64,000 bases of DNA from assembly GCA_964482205.1 (NCBI GenBank), contig CAYZWI010000014.1, forward strand, positions 33,430 to 97,429, given 5' to 3'. Source of the DNA: JAZDGX01 sp964482205 (GTDB lineage Bacteria; Eisenbacteria; RBG-16-71-46; CAIMUX01; WJJG01). The position numbers and the translations under genes are program-made. This document shows, in pieces, positions 1-9,188 of the stretch. Every line of letters begins with the position of its first letter. Position 1 is the first letter of the stretch. The notes beneath the pieces are model-generated. The model searched no databases. It was not told the origin of the DNA and saw only the letters and a program-made list of their open reading frames with translations.

Positions 1-248
1 TGTTCGCGAGCGATCCGGATGGCACTACGCGGACGTTCGAGTACGCCTTCCGCACGGCGCAATTCATCTATGATAATCCGATGAAACCGCCCGCAGGCCA
101 GCCGGCCACCGCTCAGATCGAGGTCGATCCCCGGTGGCGCCAGCCAGGCGAGTACAAGCTGGGCGTGCGGGTGACCGAGCAGATCCCGACGAACTGGGGC
201 GCCAAGCGGCAGACGCGGGTGGACATCCCCTTCCGGTTCGTGCCGTAG
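1..248 (+). CDS. C-terminal end of an unrecognised protein (5' truncated)
   Basis: An open frame enters from the window edge (first full codon at position 3) and stops with TAG at 246-248, leaving 81 residues. The visible part looks like an extracellular beta-sandwich end: alternating hydrophobic strands such as GEYKLGVRVTE, finishing in PFRFVP. No catalytic motif can be seen. The next two genes encode exported proteins on the same strand, so this is probably part of the same surface or secretion cluster. The gene ends 61 nt before the next start. Function is not assignable from the fragment; that it is coding rests on frame, composition and a clean stop. Confidence 0.6.
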   Translation, partial: FASDPDGTTRTFEYAFRTAQFIYDNPMKPPAGQPATAQIEVDPRWRQPGEYKLGVRVTEQIPTNWGAKRQTRVDIPFRFVP

Positions 249-309
249 AGCTCACCCGGCCATACCATTTGCAGGGACGCAAGAAGGGTAGCCGAATGAG
301 GTGGAGAGG

Positions 310-2565
310 ATGAAGCAGTTGAGGATTTCCTGGCGCATGGTCGGTGGAGCGCTGGCGGCGGGCGCGACGATCATTCTGCTCTCGCAATGCCTGCTGATTC
401 CCGAGAAGGGCTATCTTGGCGAGCCTTCGGGAAACTCGCGGCCCTCCGTGCGCATCACCGGCGGAGTGCTGATCGACACCATCCATCCTGACTCCGCGGC
501 CGACGCCCGCGCGCGCGTGCACTTCTACTGGTACGGGGCGGACAACGACGGCTTGATCCGCTGGTTCGAGTGGGCCATCGACGACACCATCTCCGCCAAC
601 GCCTGGCATCAGACCAACGCCTTCGACGAGATCATCTCGTTCACCGCTCCCGAGAGGGTGTCGGGCACCGACCATGCCGGCTGGCACACCTTCTTCATTC
701 GCTCGGTGGACGACGATTACGCGCGCTCCAAGCCGGATCGGCGATTCTTCAACGCCCACACGATTGCTCCCGACGCCGAGATCACCAAGCCGGCGAACCA
801 TGCCGACTACAGCACCAACAAGTGGGCGCGCACGCTGAAGATCACCTGGAGGGGCGAGGACACCGACGGCTCGCGGGCCGACGGACTGCCGGCGGCCTTC
901 GAATACAAGTGGGTGCAATACGACATGGTCATCCATCCCGACAACCTGCAGGAGATTCGCGACAACCTCGAGTTCCTGCCCAACGAATTCCTGCGCGACA
1001 GCCTGAAGGCCAACGAGTTCCCGAGCGAGGCGTACTATCAGGCGGCCTTGAGAAGCTGGGTGCGCGTGCCGGGAACGCAGAATGAAGTCTGGCTGGAGAA
1101 CATGGCCGCGCAGCGCAAGTACGCCTTCGTGGTGCGGGCGATCGACGAAGCGGGAGCGGTGGAGCCCGATCTGAACTGGGACAACTGGACGATCTTCGAG
1201 GCCCAGGACAAGAACATCCTCGTGTATGTCAGCGAACAGGCCTTCGGCCTGCATCTCTTCAGCAGCGCCGCGTACCAGACCTGGGATGTCGCGGTGGCGC
1301 CCGATCAGCGGTTCCGCATGGAGTGGGAGGGCGACGCCGTCGGCGCCGGAACGGATCCCGGGCCCTCCAACTGGGGCATCGACATTCCGGATCGCGATCA
1401 GGAAATCGATGTGGCCTTGGATGGAATCGGCGGATGGATCGGGTGGGGAACGCGCAAGAAGATGGACCGCGCGGTCTTCTTCCCGCGCGCGGACGAGGGG
1501 CTGACGCATCATTTCTATATCAAGATGCGTGACATCTCCGGAGTCGAAGGCACCGAGACGCGCGGGCACGTGGCGATCAAGGTGGCCCGCTTCAGCTTTC
1601 ACAAGAAGTTCTTGCTGGTCGATGACATCTGGGGCAACCGGGAAGGCGGAGGAACCCCGAACAACTTGTGCACCTGGTCGCCGTCCGACGCGAGCCTGGA
1701 TCAGTGGACCATGGATGTCCTTTCTTCCATGAACGACTACTTGCCGGAAGGCGATGAGGCGGACAACTACACCATCTACGGCGCCGGAGACATCACCCCG
1801 GTCTTCACCGAGGATGAGAACATCCTCGATCTTCTCGGACAGTACGAATCGATCATCTGGTCCGTGGGAACGCCGGCCGCCGCGGAAGAAAGCGGTTTCC
1901 GCACCTACGGCATTTCGGGAGCGCTGACGCGCTACATCGCGGCGGGCGGGAACCTGCTGCTCTTGTGCTACGGCGGACCGGTGACGACCTACACCCAGGC
2001 CTTCAACGCCGGGCTTGCGGAGGAGCCGAAATGCTTCACGGCCAGCCGCGTGACGACCGAAGGCACCTGGGACCGCTACAGCATTCTCTACCAGCAATTC
2101 CATCTTCGGGACTGCGTGGACAAGCCGCGCGGCGACATGGGGCCCGGGCCGACCGGGTGGACGATGTTCAAGAAGCAGACGCTGGTGGCCGCCGTCGCGG
2201 AGAACCGGATCTATCCCGACATGGAACTGGATCCGGTCCTGTGGTCTTGCCCGAACATAGACGGCGGGATCATCCAGTACGAAGCGCTGTGGCCCGATGT
2301 GCTCGACGACAGCGAGACTCCCTGGTTCGAGAAGGAAGAGGGCATGGAGTTGCTCTACCGCAGCCGGACCTACGATCCTGACTCGCATCTGAATGATCTC
2401 CCGGTCGCCTGGCGCACTACGGCGACGCCCGATGACCAGGCGATGGGAATCACTCCGGGGCGGGTGGTCGTCTTCGCGTTCCATCCGTTCTTCTTCGAGA
2501 AGGAGGCGGTCCGGAGCGCGATGACTCTGGCATTGCAGTGGATGGTGACCGGTTCGGAGTTCTGA
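310..2565 (+). CDS. Large exported protein, possibly a lipoprotein, function unknown
   Basis: A 751-residue protein. I start it at ATG 310, preceded by the purine-rich GAGGTGGAGAGG; an in-frame GTG at 301 is the alternative. Residues 8-26 form a hydrophobic signal segment followed by Cys27 (LLSQC). The Gln before the Cys makes this a poor lipobox, so lipidation is uncertain. The N-terminal half has two or three Ig/fibronectin-like stretches rich in Trp and Asp. From about residue 430 there is a Rossmann-like segment (FLLVDDIWGN, later GGNLLLLCYGG and VVVFAFHPFFF) of the type seen in glutamine-amidotransferase-like domains of surface proteins. No catalytic Cys-His pair was identified. Its neighbours are other exported proteins. 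Function unknown. Confidence 0.72.
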   Translation: MKQLRISWRMVGGALAAGATIILLSQCLLIPEKGYLGEPSGNSRPSVRITGGVLIDTIHPDSAADARARVHFYWYGADNDGLIRWFEWAIDDTISANAWHQTNAFDEIISFTAPERVSGTDHAGWHTFFIRSVDDDYARSKPDRRFFNAHTIAPDAEITKPANHADYSTNKWARTLKITWRGEDTDGSRADGLPAAFEYKWVQYDMVIHPDNLQEIRDNLEFLPNEFLRDSLKANEFPSEAYYQAALRSWVRVPGTQNEVWLENMAAQRKYAFVVRAIDEAGAVEPDLNWDNWTIFEAQDKNILVYVSEQAFGLHLFSSAAYQTWDVAVAPDQRFRMEWEGDAVGAGTDPGPSNWGIDIPDRDQEIDVALDGIGGWIGWGTRKKMDRAVFFPRADEGLTHHFYIKMRDISGVEGTETRGHVAIKVARFSFHKKFLLVDDIWGNREGGGTPNNLCTWSPSDASLDQWTMDVLSSMNDYLPEGDEADNYTIYGAGDITPVFTEDENILDLLGQYESIIWSVGTPAAAEESGFRTYGISGALTRYIAAGGNLLLLCYGGPVTTYTQAFNAGLAEEPKCFTASRVTTEGTWDRYSILYQQFHLRDCVDKPRGDMGPGPTGWTMFKKQTLVAAVAENRIYPDMELDPVLWSCPNIDGGIIQYEALWPDVLDDSETPWFEKEEGMELLYRSRTYDPDSHLNDLPVAWRTTATPDDQAMGITPGRVVVFAFHPFFFEKEAVRSAMTLALQWMVTGSEF

Positions 2566-2656
2566 TGGCCGCGCCTCGGTGTGAAACCGAACGGCGGCTC
2601 GCTTTCGCCCGGCTTCGGACGGCCGGGCCTCGGCATTCGGTGAAAGGATTGGGGCG

Positions 2657-4435
2657 ATGAAGAGAGGGATCCTGGCGCTGGGGGCGATTTGCGCCGTATT
2701 GGCGTTCTTTCCCGCATCCTCGCATGCGGTCGCGTTCGACACGCCGGCCAGGCTCGGAGATCGGAGCGTGGGACTGACATGGGCGCCCGATACCGACGAC
2801 CCCCTTTACACGGGAAACTTGCGTCTCTTTCCGCTCGGTTCTCTCCAATCAGGGACGAGGGAAATCCGGCATATCCTCTTCGACCGGTTCGGCGACAAGC
2901 TTTGGGTCATGGATGGGAATGCGAGCGAGATCGTCGGTTTCGACAACACTGCTTCGCGATGGGTCGTGGACACCACCCTCGCCCCGCTTGGTTTGGGAGC
3001 GGTGGCTTCGGCCGCGCTCCATCCGGCGGGCCACTTGCTGATCGCCGGCCTGGACGACGGCCGGCTGGCCATCTGGAGACTCCATCAAAGTGGTCCTCCG
3101 CTGGTCATGGCGGCGCATTTGGCCGGCGCTTGCCGGGGCGTCGCCTTCGGAAGCCAGGCGAGCGAGCGCGATTCCTCCTTCTTTACGGCGGGAGACGACG
3201 GCCACTTGATCCGCTGGCTGCGTCCGGGCATCGCGAGCCGCGACAGCCTCATCGATCCGAGCGGGATCACCGCCCTCGGCATCAGTTCCGCTTCGGACAT
3301 CTGCGCGCTCGGCATCTCCAACGGGAAGGTCGCCCTGTGGAGCGTGACCGGCCAGTTCAATCACCTGCTGGATATCGCCGCCCACCCGGGACGAAGAGTG
3401 GAGGAGCTCGTCTTTTCCGCCGCCTCCGACCGGGTGGCGAGCACGGACACCCAAGGCGGAGTGCGGCTGTGGGACGCGCGCTTCGGCGTGCCGTTGGGCC
3501 CGGGCTACGATCCGCCCACTCCCGATCCCGTGCACATCGCCTTCACGCCGCGCAAGAGCGAGCTGATTCCCTACGCGCACGCCAGCGGACTCCTGGGCGC
3601 CCTGGATGGGACGACGGGGCTGCCTTTCGCCGTGCGGACGGATCTCCCTCAGCTCGTCACCGCCTTCGCCTTCTCGCCCGACGGGCGCACGAGCTTTCTC
3701 GGCGGTCCGGATGGGCAGCTGAACTGGTGGTTCCAGGGCGCGTGCATTCCCAGCGTTGAAACGCCCGAATGCTTCGGCGGCTACATCGTGATGCGCGGCG
3801 TTTCCCTCGATCCGTCGGAGCTGGTGTTCTTGCGGCAGTATCAATACGGAGACACCACTTGGCCCTGGACCGCGCGCGACAGCCTGCGCTGCTTCGTCGA
3901 TCCCGACTCCGTGATTCCGCGGGGCGGGGGCGAGGAGCGGGAAGCCGCCGGCCCTCACAACGGAGTGCCCTTCTTCTACACGCTGATCAAGTACTACCGC
4001 CGCTATGTCGACGGGCTGGTGTACACGGTGTTCCAGAACACGCGCGAGCAGGGCAGCTACCGGGAGATCCCGGGGGGCGATCCGGTGCCGCTGATTCCGC
4101 GCAACGACGCCGTCAGGACTACGCCGCTCCTCGATCAGGTGTATGTGGTCCCGAGCCCGTATATCGAGAACGACCCTCTGTCGCGCTTCGGAGAGTTCAG
4201 CCCGCCCATGGTGCGATTCGAGCGCCTTCCCGCGCGCGCGACCATCCGGATCTTTACGATGAACGGCGACCTCGTCCGGACGCTCGACCATGTGGAGACC
4301 ACGGAGACGGGCGGGTCATGCCCCTGGGATTTGCGCAATGAAGATCGACGCGAGGTTGCGTCGGGGGTGTATATCTACGCGATCGATACGCCGTCCGGCG
4401 AGCAGAGGACCGGGTTCCTGACCCTGGTGCGCTGA
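2657..4435 (+). CDS. Secreted beta-propeller protein with FlgD/T9SS-like C-terminal domain
   Basis: 592 residues, ATG start after GTGAAAGGATTGGGGCG. Residues 1-24 are a signal peptide with an ASSHA-type cleavage site. Residues ~30-360 carry WD40/PQQ-like repeats (blades ending LAIWRL, LIRWLR, VALWSV, VRLWDA, LNWWFQ), giving a beta-propeller. The last ~95 residues, starting near VYVVPSPYIEND, match the FlgD Ig-like or type-IX-sorting-like pattern: RIFTMNGDLVRTL, then WDLRNEDRREVASGVYIY. In the FCB group such ends often serve as sorting or anchoring modules; that role here is inference. It follows the previous gene after a 91-nt gap holding a small hairpin, so co-transcription is plausible. Ligand unknown. 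Confidence 0.75.
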   Translation: MKRGILALGAICAVLAFFPASSHAVAFDTPARLGDRSVGLTWAPDTDDPLYTGNLRLFPLGSLQSGTREIRHILFDRFGDKLWVMDGNASEIVGFDNTASRWVVDTTLAPLGLGAVASAALHPAGHLLIAGLDDGRLAIWRLHQSGPPLVMAAHLAGACRGVAFGSQASERDSSFFTAGDDGHLIRWLRPGIASRDSLIDPSGITALGISSASDICALGISNGKVALWSVTGQFNHLLDIAAHPGRRVEELVFSAASDRVASTDTQGGVRLWDARFGVPLGPGYDPPTPDPVHIAFTPRKSELIPYAHASGLLGALDGTTGLPFAVRTDLPQLVTAFAFSPDGRTSFLGGPDGQLNWWFQGACIPSVETPECFGGYIVMRGVSLDPSELVFLRQYQYGDTTWPWTARDSLRCFVDPDSVIPRGGGEEREAAGPHNGVPFFYTLIKYYRRYVDGLVYTVFQNTREQGSYREIPGGDPVPLIPRNDAVRTTPLLDQVYVVPSPYIENDPLSRFGEFSPPMVRFERLPARATIRIFTMNGDLVRTLDHVETTETGGSCPWDLRNEDRREVASGVYIYAIDTPSGEQRTGFLTLVR

Positions 4436-4480
4436 GCACCCGTTAACGCGGTCCGCCGGATCCCATCCGAATCGTTCCAC

Positions 4481-4511
4481 GGCCTTTCTCCGAAAAGTTC
4501 GGAGGGTGGCC
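4481..4511 (+). promoter_or_regulatory. Stem-loop in the ppdK leader
   Basis: CTCCGAA-AAG-TTCGGAG (4488-4504) is a perfect 7-bp stem with a 3-nt loop, flanked by an outer GGCC/GGCC pair (4481-4484 and 4508-4511). It lies 25 nt before the ppdK start and 46 nt after the previous stop. There is no T-run, so it is not a classical terminator. It could limit read-through or protect the 5' end of the ppdK message. Confidence 0.4.
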
Positions 4512-4535
4512 GTTTGCATCTTCGAAGGAGGAGCC

Positions 4536-7388
4536 ATGAGCATTGAGCACCGCGCCGAGGCGCACGAAAAGATGGTCTATTTCTTCGGGGCCGGCCGAAC
4601 GGAAGGCAACGGCGAGATGCGCGACCTGCTGGGCGGCAAGGGAGCCGGGCTGGCCGAGATGACGCTCGCCGGGATTCCGGTTCCCCCGGGATTCACGATC
4701 ACGACGCGCGCCTGCACCCTGTTCTACTCGCTCGGGGGCAACTTGCCCGACGATTTCGAGCGGCAGCAACAGGAAGCGCTTCACCGGCTGGAAGAGGTCC
4801 AGGGCAAGCGGCTCGGCGACGCTCACGATCCGCTGCTCGTCTCGGTGCGATCGGGAGCCAAGTACTCGATGCCCGGCATGATGGACACGATCCTGAACCT
4901 CGGCTTGAACGACGCTTCGGTGCGCGGGCTGACCGAGCGGACGGGCAATCCCCGCTTCGCATTCGACAGCTACCGTCGATTTCTCGCGATGTTCGGCGAT
5001 GTCGTGCTCGGCATTCCGAAGGCGGTCTTCGAGAAGCGCCTCGAGCGTCTGCGCGCGAGCCGCAAGGCGACTTCGGACCTTCAGCTGACCGCCGAAGACA
5101 TGGAGAAGCTCGTTCACGAATTCCAGGCGATCGTGCAAGAGCGCACTGGAAAGCCCTTCCCGCAAGACCCGCTTCAGCAGCTCGCGATGGCGCGCAATGC
5201 GGTCTTCCGCTCCTGGTACAACGACCGGGCGGTCTTCTATCGCCGCCAGAACCACATTCCCGACGACCTCGGCACGGCCGTCAATGTGCAAGCGATGGTC
5301 TTCGGCAACCAGGGCGAGGAAAGCGCGACCGGCGTGGGCTTCACGCGCAATCCGGCCAGCGGCGAGCCGGTGTTCTACGGCGAGTACCTGCGCAATGCGC
5401 AAGGCGAGGATGTCGTCGCCGGCATCCGCACCCCGCGGCCCATCCAGGAGCTGGGCGAGGAGATGCCGGGAGTCTACGACGAGCTGCGCCAGATCACCTC
5501 GCTGCTCGAACGGCACTATCGCGATGTGCAGGACTTCGAATTCACCGTGGAGCAGGGCAAGCTCTTCATGCTTCAGACGCGCACCGGCAAGCGCACCGCG
5601 CAGGCGGCCGTGCGCATCGCGGTCGACATGGTGAGCGAAGGGTTGATCAGCAAGGACGAGGCGTTGATGCGGGTCGAGCCTCATTCGCTCGATCAGCTGC
5701 TCCACCCGCGCATCGATCCCAAGGCGCGCTACGAAGTGCTCGCGCGGGGGCTGGCCGCTTCCCCGGGAGCCGCGGTCGGCAAGGTGGTCTTCGATCCCGA
5801 GGATGCGATCGAGCTCGCCAAGCAAACGGACGACCACGGCCGCCCGACACCGGTGGTGCTCGTGCGCAGCGAGACCTCGCCCGACGACATCCACGGCATG
5901 GCCGCCGCGATGGGGATCCTGACTGCGACCGGCGGGATGACTTCGCACGCCGCCGTGGTCGCGCGCGGCATGGGCAAGTGCTGCGTCGCGGGATGCGCCG
6001 CGGCGGAAGTGCACGAGGACGAGGGCTACCTGAAGATCGGCGAGACGATCATTCGCAAGGGCGAGTACCTCACCTTGAACGGCTCGACCGGCGAAGTGAT
6101 CGCGGGACAGGTGGTGACGATCGAGCCCGAGGTGGCCGACGAATTCCGCACCTTCATGGAATGGGCCGACGCCCGGCGCGTGCTCGGTGTGCGCACGAAC
6201 GCCGATACCCCCGAGCAGGCCACGACGGCGCGGCGTTTCGGCGCGCAAGGGATCGGGCTGTGCCGCACCGAGCACATGTTCTTCGCCCAGGAGCGCCTGC
6301 CGCACGTGCAGGAGATGATTCTCTGGGCCCCGGTCGTGAAAGGGCTGGAGGAGCGGCTCGCGCGCAAGCAGGCCGAGCTCGAGAATGCGCCCGGCGAGCA
6401 GCGCGGAGAAATCGAGCAGGCGATCGCGGAGCTCGAGGCCGAGATCGCCGGGCCGCGCGGGAAGTATCTCGGCGCGCTCGCCCACATCCTCCCGTTCCAA
6501 CGCGACGACTTCTACGGGATCCTGAAGGCAATGGACGGGCTGCCCGTCACGATCCGTACGCTCGACCCGCCGCTGCACGAATTCCTCCCGCGGCGGGAGG
6601 ACTTGCGCGTGGAGATCGGGCTCGCCAAGGCCCGCGGCGCGGATGAGCGCTCGCTGGCCGAGAAGAAGCGCCTGCTCGAGCGCGTCGAGGCGTTGAGCGA
6701 AGTCAACCCCATGCTGGGGCATCGCGGATGCCGCCTCGGCATCGCCTACCCCGAGATCACCGCCATGCAAGTGCGCGCGATCATCGAAGCGGCCTTGCGC
6801 TTGACGCGCGAAGGCTGCCGCGTGCTGCCCGAGATCATGATTCCGCTCGTCGGAAATGTGCGCGAGCTCGACAACCAGCGCCAGGTGGTGGAAGCGACCG
6901 CCCGCGAGATCATGGAGAAGGAAGGGCTCGAGATCCCCTATCTGGTCGGCACCATGATCGAGGTTCCGCGCGCCGCGCTGACCGCGGGAGAGATCGCCAA
7001 GCGCGCCGACTTCTTCTCGTTCGGGACGAACGATCTCACCCAGATGACCTTCGGCTTCTCGCGCGACGACGCGGGCAAGTTTCTGGGCTTGTACCTGACG
7101 AACGGAATTCTCGCGCGCGATCCCTTCGTGACGATCGATGTCGACGGGGTGGGGCAACTCGTGCGCCTGGCGGTGGAGCGCGGCCGCGAGAGCCAGCCGA
7201 AGCTGAAGACGGGCATCTGTGGCGAGCACGGGGGCGATCCCGCCAGCATTGACTTCTGCCACCGAGTCGGTATGGAATATGTCAGTTGTTCGCCCTTCCG
7301 GGTGCCGATCGCGCGGCTCGCGGCCGCGCAGGCGGCCATTCGTTCCGAGCGGCCTGCCGCGGCGGACGAGCACCGGGGCCAGATCTGA
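4536..7388 (+). CDS. ppdK: Pyruvate, phosphate dikinase
   Basis: Interconverts pyruvate, ATP and phosphate with phosphoenolpyruvate, AMP and pyrophosphate in the cytoplasm, serving gluconeogenic PEP synthesis or pyrophosphate-dependent glycolysis. ATG 4536 has a strong AAGGAGGAG eight bases upstream, making the protein 950 residues; the upstream GTG at 4506 is unlikely. The order is standard: N-terminal ATP-grasp domain (GGKGAGLAEMTLAGIPVPPG near residue 33), central swivelling domain with the phosphohistidine at His471 in GGMTSHAAVVARGMGK, and a C-terminal TIM-barrel PEP/pyruvate domain (GTNDLTQ, GICGEHGGDP). Length is slightly above the usual ~880 because of an Ala/Glu-rich helical insertion after the RTEHMFF segment. 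It appears to be its own unit, with a hairpin in its leader. Confidence 0.97.
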   Translation: MSIEHRAEAHEKMVYFFGAGRTEGNGEMRDLLGGKGAGLAEMTLAGIPVPPGFTITTRACTLFYSLGGNLPDDFERQQQEALHRLEEVQGKRLGDAHDPLLVSVRSGAKYSMPGMMDTILNLGLNDASVRGLTERTGNPRFAFDSYRRFLAMFGDVVLGIPKAVFEKRLERLRASRKATSDLQLTAEDMEKLVHEFQAIVQERTGKPFPQDPLQQLAMARNAVFRSWYNDRAVFYRRQNHIPDDLGTAVNVQAMVFGNQGEESATGVGFTRNPASGEPVFYGEYLRNAQGEDVVAGIRTPRPIQELGEEMPGVYDELRQITSLLERHYRDVQDFEFTVEQGKLFMLQTRTGKRTAQAAVRIAVDMVSEGLISKDEALMRVEPHSLDQLLHPRIDPKARYEVLARGLAASPGAAVGKVVFDPEDAIELAKQTDDHGRPTPVVLVRSETSPDDIHGMAAAMGILTATGGMTSHAAVVARGMGKCCVAGCAAAEVHEDEGYLKIGETIIRKGEYLTLNGSTGEVIAGQVVTIEPEVADEFRTFMEWADARRVLGVRTNADTPEQATTARRFGAQGIGLCRTEHMFFAQERLPHVQEMILWAPVVKGLEERLARKQAELENAPGEQRGEIEQAIAELEAEIAGPRGKYLGALAHILPFQRDDFYGILKAMDGLPVTIRTLDPPLHEFLPRREDLRVEIGLAKARGADERSLAEKKRLLERVEALSEVNPMLGHRGCRLGIAYPEITAMQVRAIIEAALRLTREGCRVLPEIMIPLVGNVRELDNQRQVVEATAREIMEKEGLEIPYLVGTMIEVPRAALTAGEIAKRADFFSFGTNDLTQMTFGFSRDDAGKFLGLYLTNGILARDPFVTIDVDGVGQLVRLAVERGRESQPKLKTGICGEHGGDPASIDFCHRVGMEYVSCSPFRVPIARLAAAQAAIRSERPAAADEHRGQI

Positions 7389-7525
7389 GCGAACCCCGCC
7401 GCGATGCGCCGCGGCGCGCATCGGGCCGGGCTTGCGCCGCGCCCCGCGTTCGGAGGAGAGGGCTCATGTGTCCGGCCTGACCGGCCGGTGAGGCGGACAG
7501 TTCTTCGGATCGCAGAGGAGGGAGA

Positions 7526-8422
7526 TTGAAGAAGCTCCTCGAGCGCATCCGCTGGCTGGCTTCGGGAGCGGAACGCGACCCCGGGCAGGCGTTCGATTGG
7601 GTCTCGGCTCCGGTGGCCACGCTCGCCGATCCTCGCGCGCGCAGCTCGATCGCGCGCGTCTCCGCGGCGTTGACCGTGCTGTGCGTCATCGCCGACCTCG
7701 CGGTCCTCGCGCGGCATCAATGGTGGCAATGGCCCTGGTTCCTCGCGGGCCACGCGGTGTGGGCGGCCGCGTTCGTGACCGGCGCGCGCCTGAGCGCCGT
7801 GCATCTGGAGACGATCGACGGCCGTCCCTTGCGAAGCCTGGGAGGACCGAACACGATCACCCTCGCGCGGGCCATGCTCGTCCCCGCGCTCATCTACTTG
7901 ATCGCCGCCCGCGATTTTCGCGTCTCCGCGATCGCCTACGCGGTGCTCGTCTGCAGCGATGTGGTGGACGGATACTGGGCGCGGGTGGGGAAGCTGAGGA
8001 CCAAGTTCGGCATCGTGCTCGATCCGATCGCGGATCTCTTTCTGCACCTGGCCGTCTTCCTCTGCCTCGGGATCGTGAAGCTGCTGCCCTTGCTCGCGGC
8101 CATCTTCATTGCGGCGCGCTCGCTCATCCTGATCATCGGGGCGGGGGTGTTGCGTTTTCACAAAGGCAGTGTGCGCATCCAACCCACGCCTTTCGGCAAG
8201 GCGACCGGCGTGCTCCAGGGGTCGGCCACGATCCTTCTCCTCTGGCTCGCGGGAGGGGAGTCGGGCAGCGCGCTTCGGACGATCGGCGCGCTACGCTCGT
8301 TTCTCACCGTGCTTCTGGGATTGCTGGTCCTGCACGCGATCGCGATCGGGGTGATCAATCTGGGGTGGAGAAAGCCGTGGCTGCAATCGCGCTCGGCGAG
8401 AAACAAGCGCGCGGCGGAATAG
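7526..8422 (+). CDS. CDP-alcohol phosphatidyltransferase family membrane protein
   Basis: 298 residues. The start is TTG 7526, chosen because GAGGAGGGA lies just upstream and no better ATG exists. The complete family signature DxxDGxxARx8GxxxDxxxD is present at about residues 150-175 (DVVDGYWAR ... GIVLDPIAD). These residues bind Mg2+ and the CDP-lipid in enzymes that transfer phosphatidyl groups to an alcohol such as glycerol phosphate, serine or inositol. Six or so hydrophobic segments place it in the inner membrane. The ~110 residues before the catalytic core, with two extra membrane segments, are longer than in PgsA, so the acceptor cannot be named. The DUF4388 gene follows after 12 nt. 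Confidence 0.85.
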   Translation: MKKLLERIRWLASGAERDPGQAFDWVSAPVATLADPRARSSIARVSAALTVLCVIADLAVLARHQWWQWPWFLAGHAVWAAAFVTGARLSAVHLETIDGRPLRSLGGPNTITLARAMLVPALIYLIAARDFRVSAIAYAVLVCSDVVDGYWARVGKLRTKFGIVLDPIADLFLHLAVFLCLGIVKLLPLLAAIFIAARSLILIIGAGVLRFHKGSVRIQPTPFGKATGVLQGSATILLLWLAGGESGSALRTIGALRSFLTVLLGLLVLHAIAIGVINLGWRKPWLQSRSARNKRAAE

Positions 8423-8434
8423 CGGAGGAGCGGA

Positions 8435-9088
8435 ATGGCCGCCAAGGCAAGTGCATCGCAGACGGAAGACGAGCTGCTGCGCGGACGGCTGTCGGCGTTT
8501 TCTTGCTGGGAAGTGCTCCAATGGATGGCGCCGCGCGTGGGCGAAGGCACGCTGCATGTGACGCGCGCGGAGGATGGCGGCCGCGTAAGCGCCTGGGTGA
8601 CGGTGCGAGACGGAGTCGTGCTCGAAATGGGATTGGCGAGCGACGAAGACGACGCGCCCGCCGGCCATGGCGCGGATGGAGCGCACTTGCCCGCTGGCCG
8701 CAAGGATCGTGAGCCGGCCCTCGATGACGAGGCCGATGCGAGGCGGCTGGGAGGAAAGCTGCTTCGCATGCGTGCGATCGACCTGGCCCAATTGCGCTTT
8801 GCGCTGCATCTGCAAGCGATGGCGGGCGCGCAGGGAGAAGAGCGCATCGCTCTCGGACACCTGCTCGAGAGATGCGGATATGCGTCCGCCCGGGAAGTGA
8901 CCGGCGCGCTGCGAGAGCTGGCGCGCGAACGCCTGGCCACGATGTTCGGGTGGAAAGAGGGAAGCTTCTTCGTCAGTCCCGCTCTGCCGGCCAAGCGCGG
9001 ATTGCCGGTCGGGGAGCGCATCGAGCCGCTGCTTCTCGAACTGATGCAGGCGATCGATCAGGACGCGATCGATCAGGACGCGACTTGA
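8435..9088 (+). CDS. DUF4388 (PATAN-like) domain protein
   Basis: 217 residues, ATG after GGAGGAGCGGA. Residues 10-75 fit the DUF4388 pattern: LLRGRLSAFSCWEVLQW, a short loop, TLHVTRAEDGGRVSAWVTVRDGVV. This domain is common in delta-proteobacteria and candidate phyla, where it occurs with signalling and gliding proteins; its molecular role is not settled. The second half (~110-205) is helical and winged-helix-like (ERIALGHLLERCG ... ERLATMFGWKEGSFFV), again typical. The 3' end holds a 15-bp tandem duplication encoding AIDQDAIDQDA, probably a recent slippage event. It sits between a lipid enzyme and a VWA membrane protein and may be co-transcribed with them. Confidence 0.75.
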   Translation: MAAKASASQTEDELLRGRLSAFSCWEVLQWMAPRVGEGTLHVTRAEDGGRVSAWVTVRDGVVLEMGLASDEDDAPAGHGADGAHLPAGRKDREPALDDEADARRLGGKLLRMRAIDLAQLRFALHLQAMAGAQGEERIALGHLLERCGYASAREVTGALRELARERLATMFGWKEGSFFVSPALPAKRGLPVGERIEPLLLELMQAIDQDAIDQDAT

Positions 9089-9188
9089 CCGCTCGATGCC
9101 CCGGTGGGGAGAGGACCCGCCGGAACCCCGCCCACCCGGCCGGGTACCACGCTCACGACGTCGTATGTTCCAGCAAAGGTGAGAGATA

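Noticed and set aside
64..2742. A long open frame on the minus strand opposite the exported-protein genes
   Set aside because: Arg/His/Val-rich composition typical of a frame opposite a high-GC gene, with no family motif. The plus-strand genes have signal peptides, ribosome sites and recognisable folds.
7400..7425. CGATGCGC/GCGCATCG hairpin after ppdK as a terminator
   Set aside because: An 8-bp stem with no T-run in GC-rich DNA, where such stems are frequent by chance. Possible but too weak to list.
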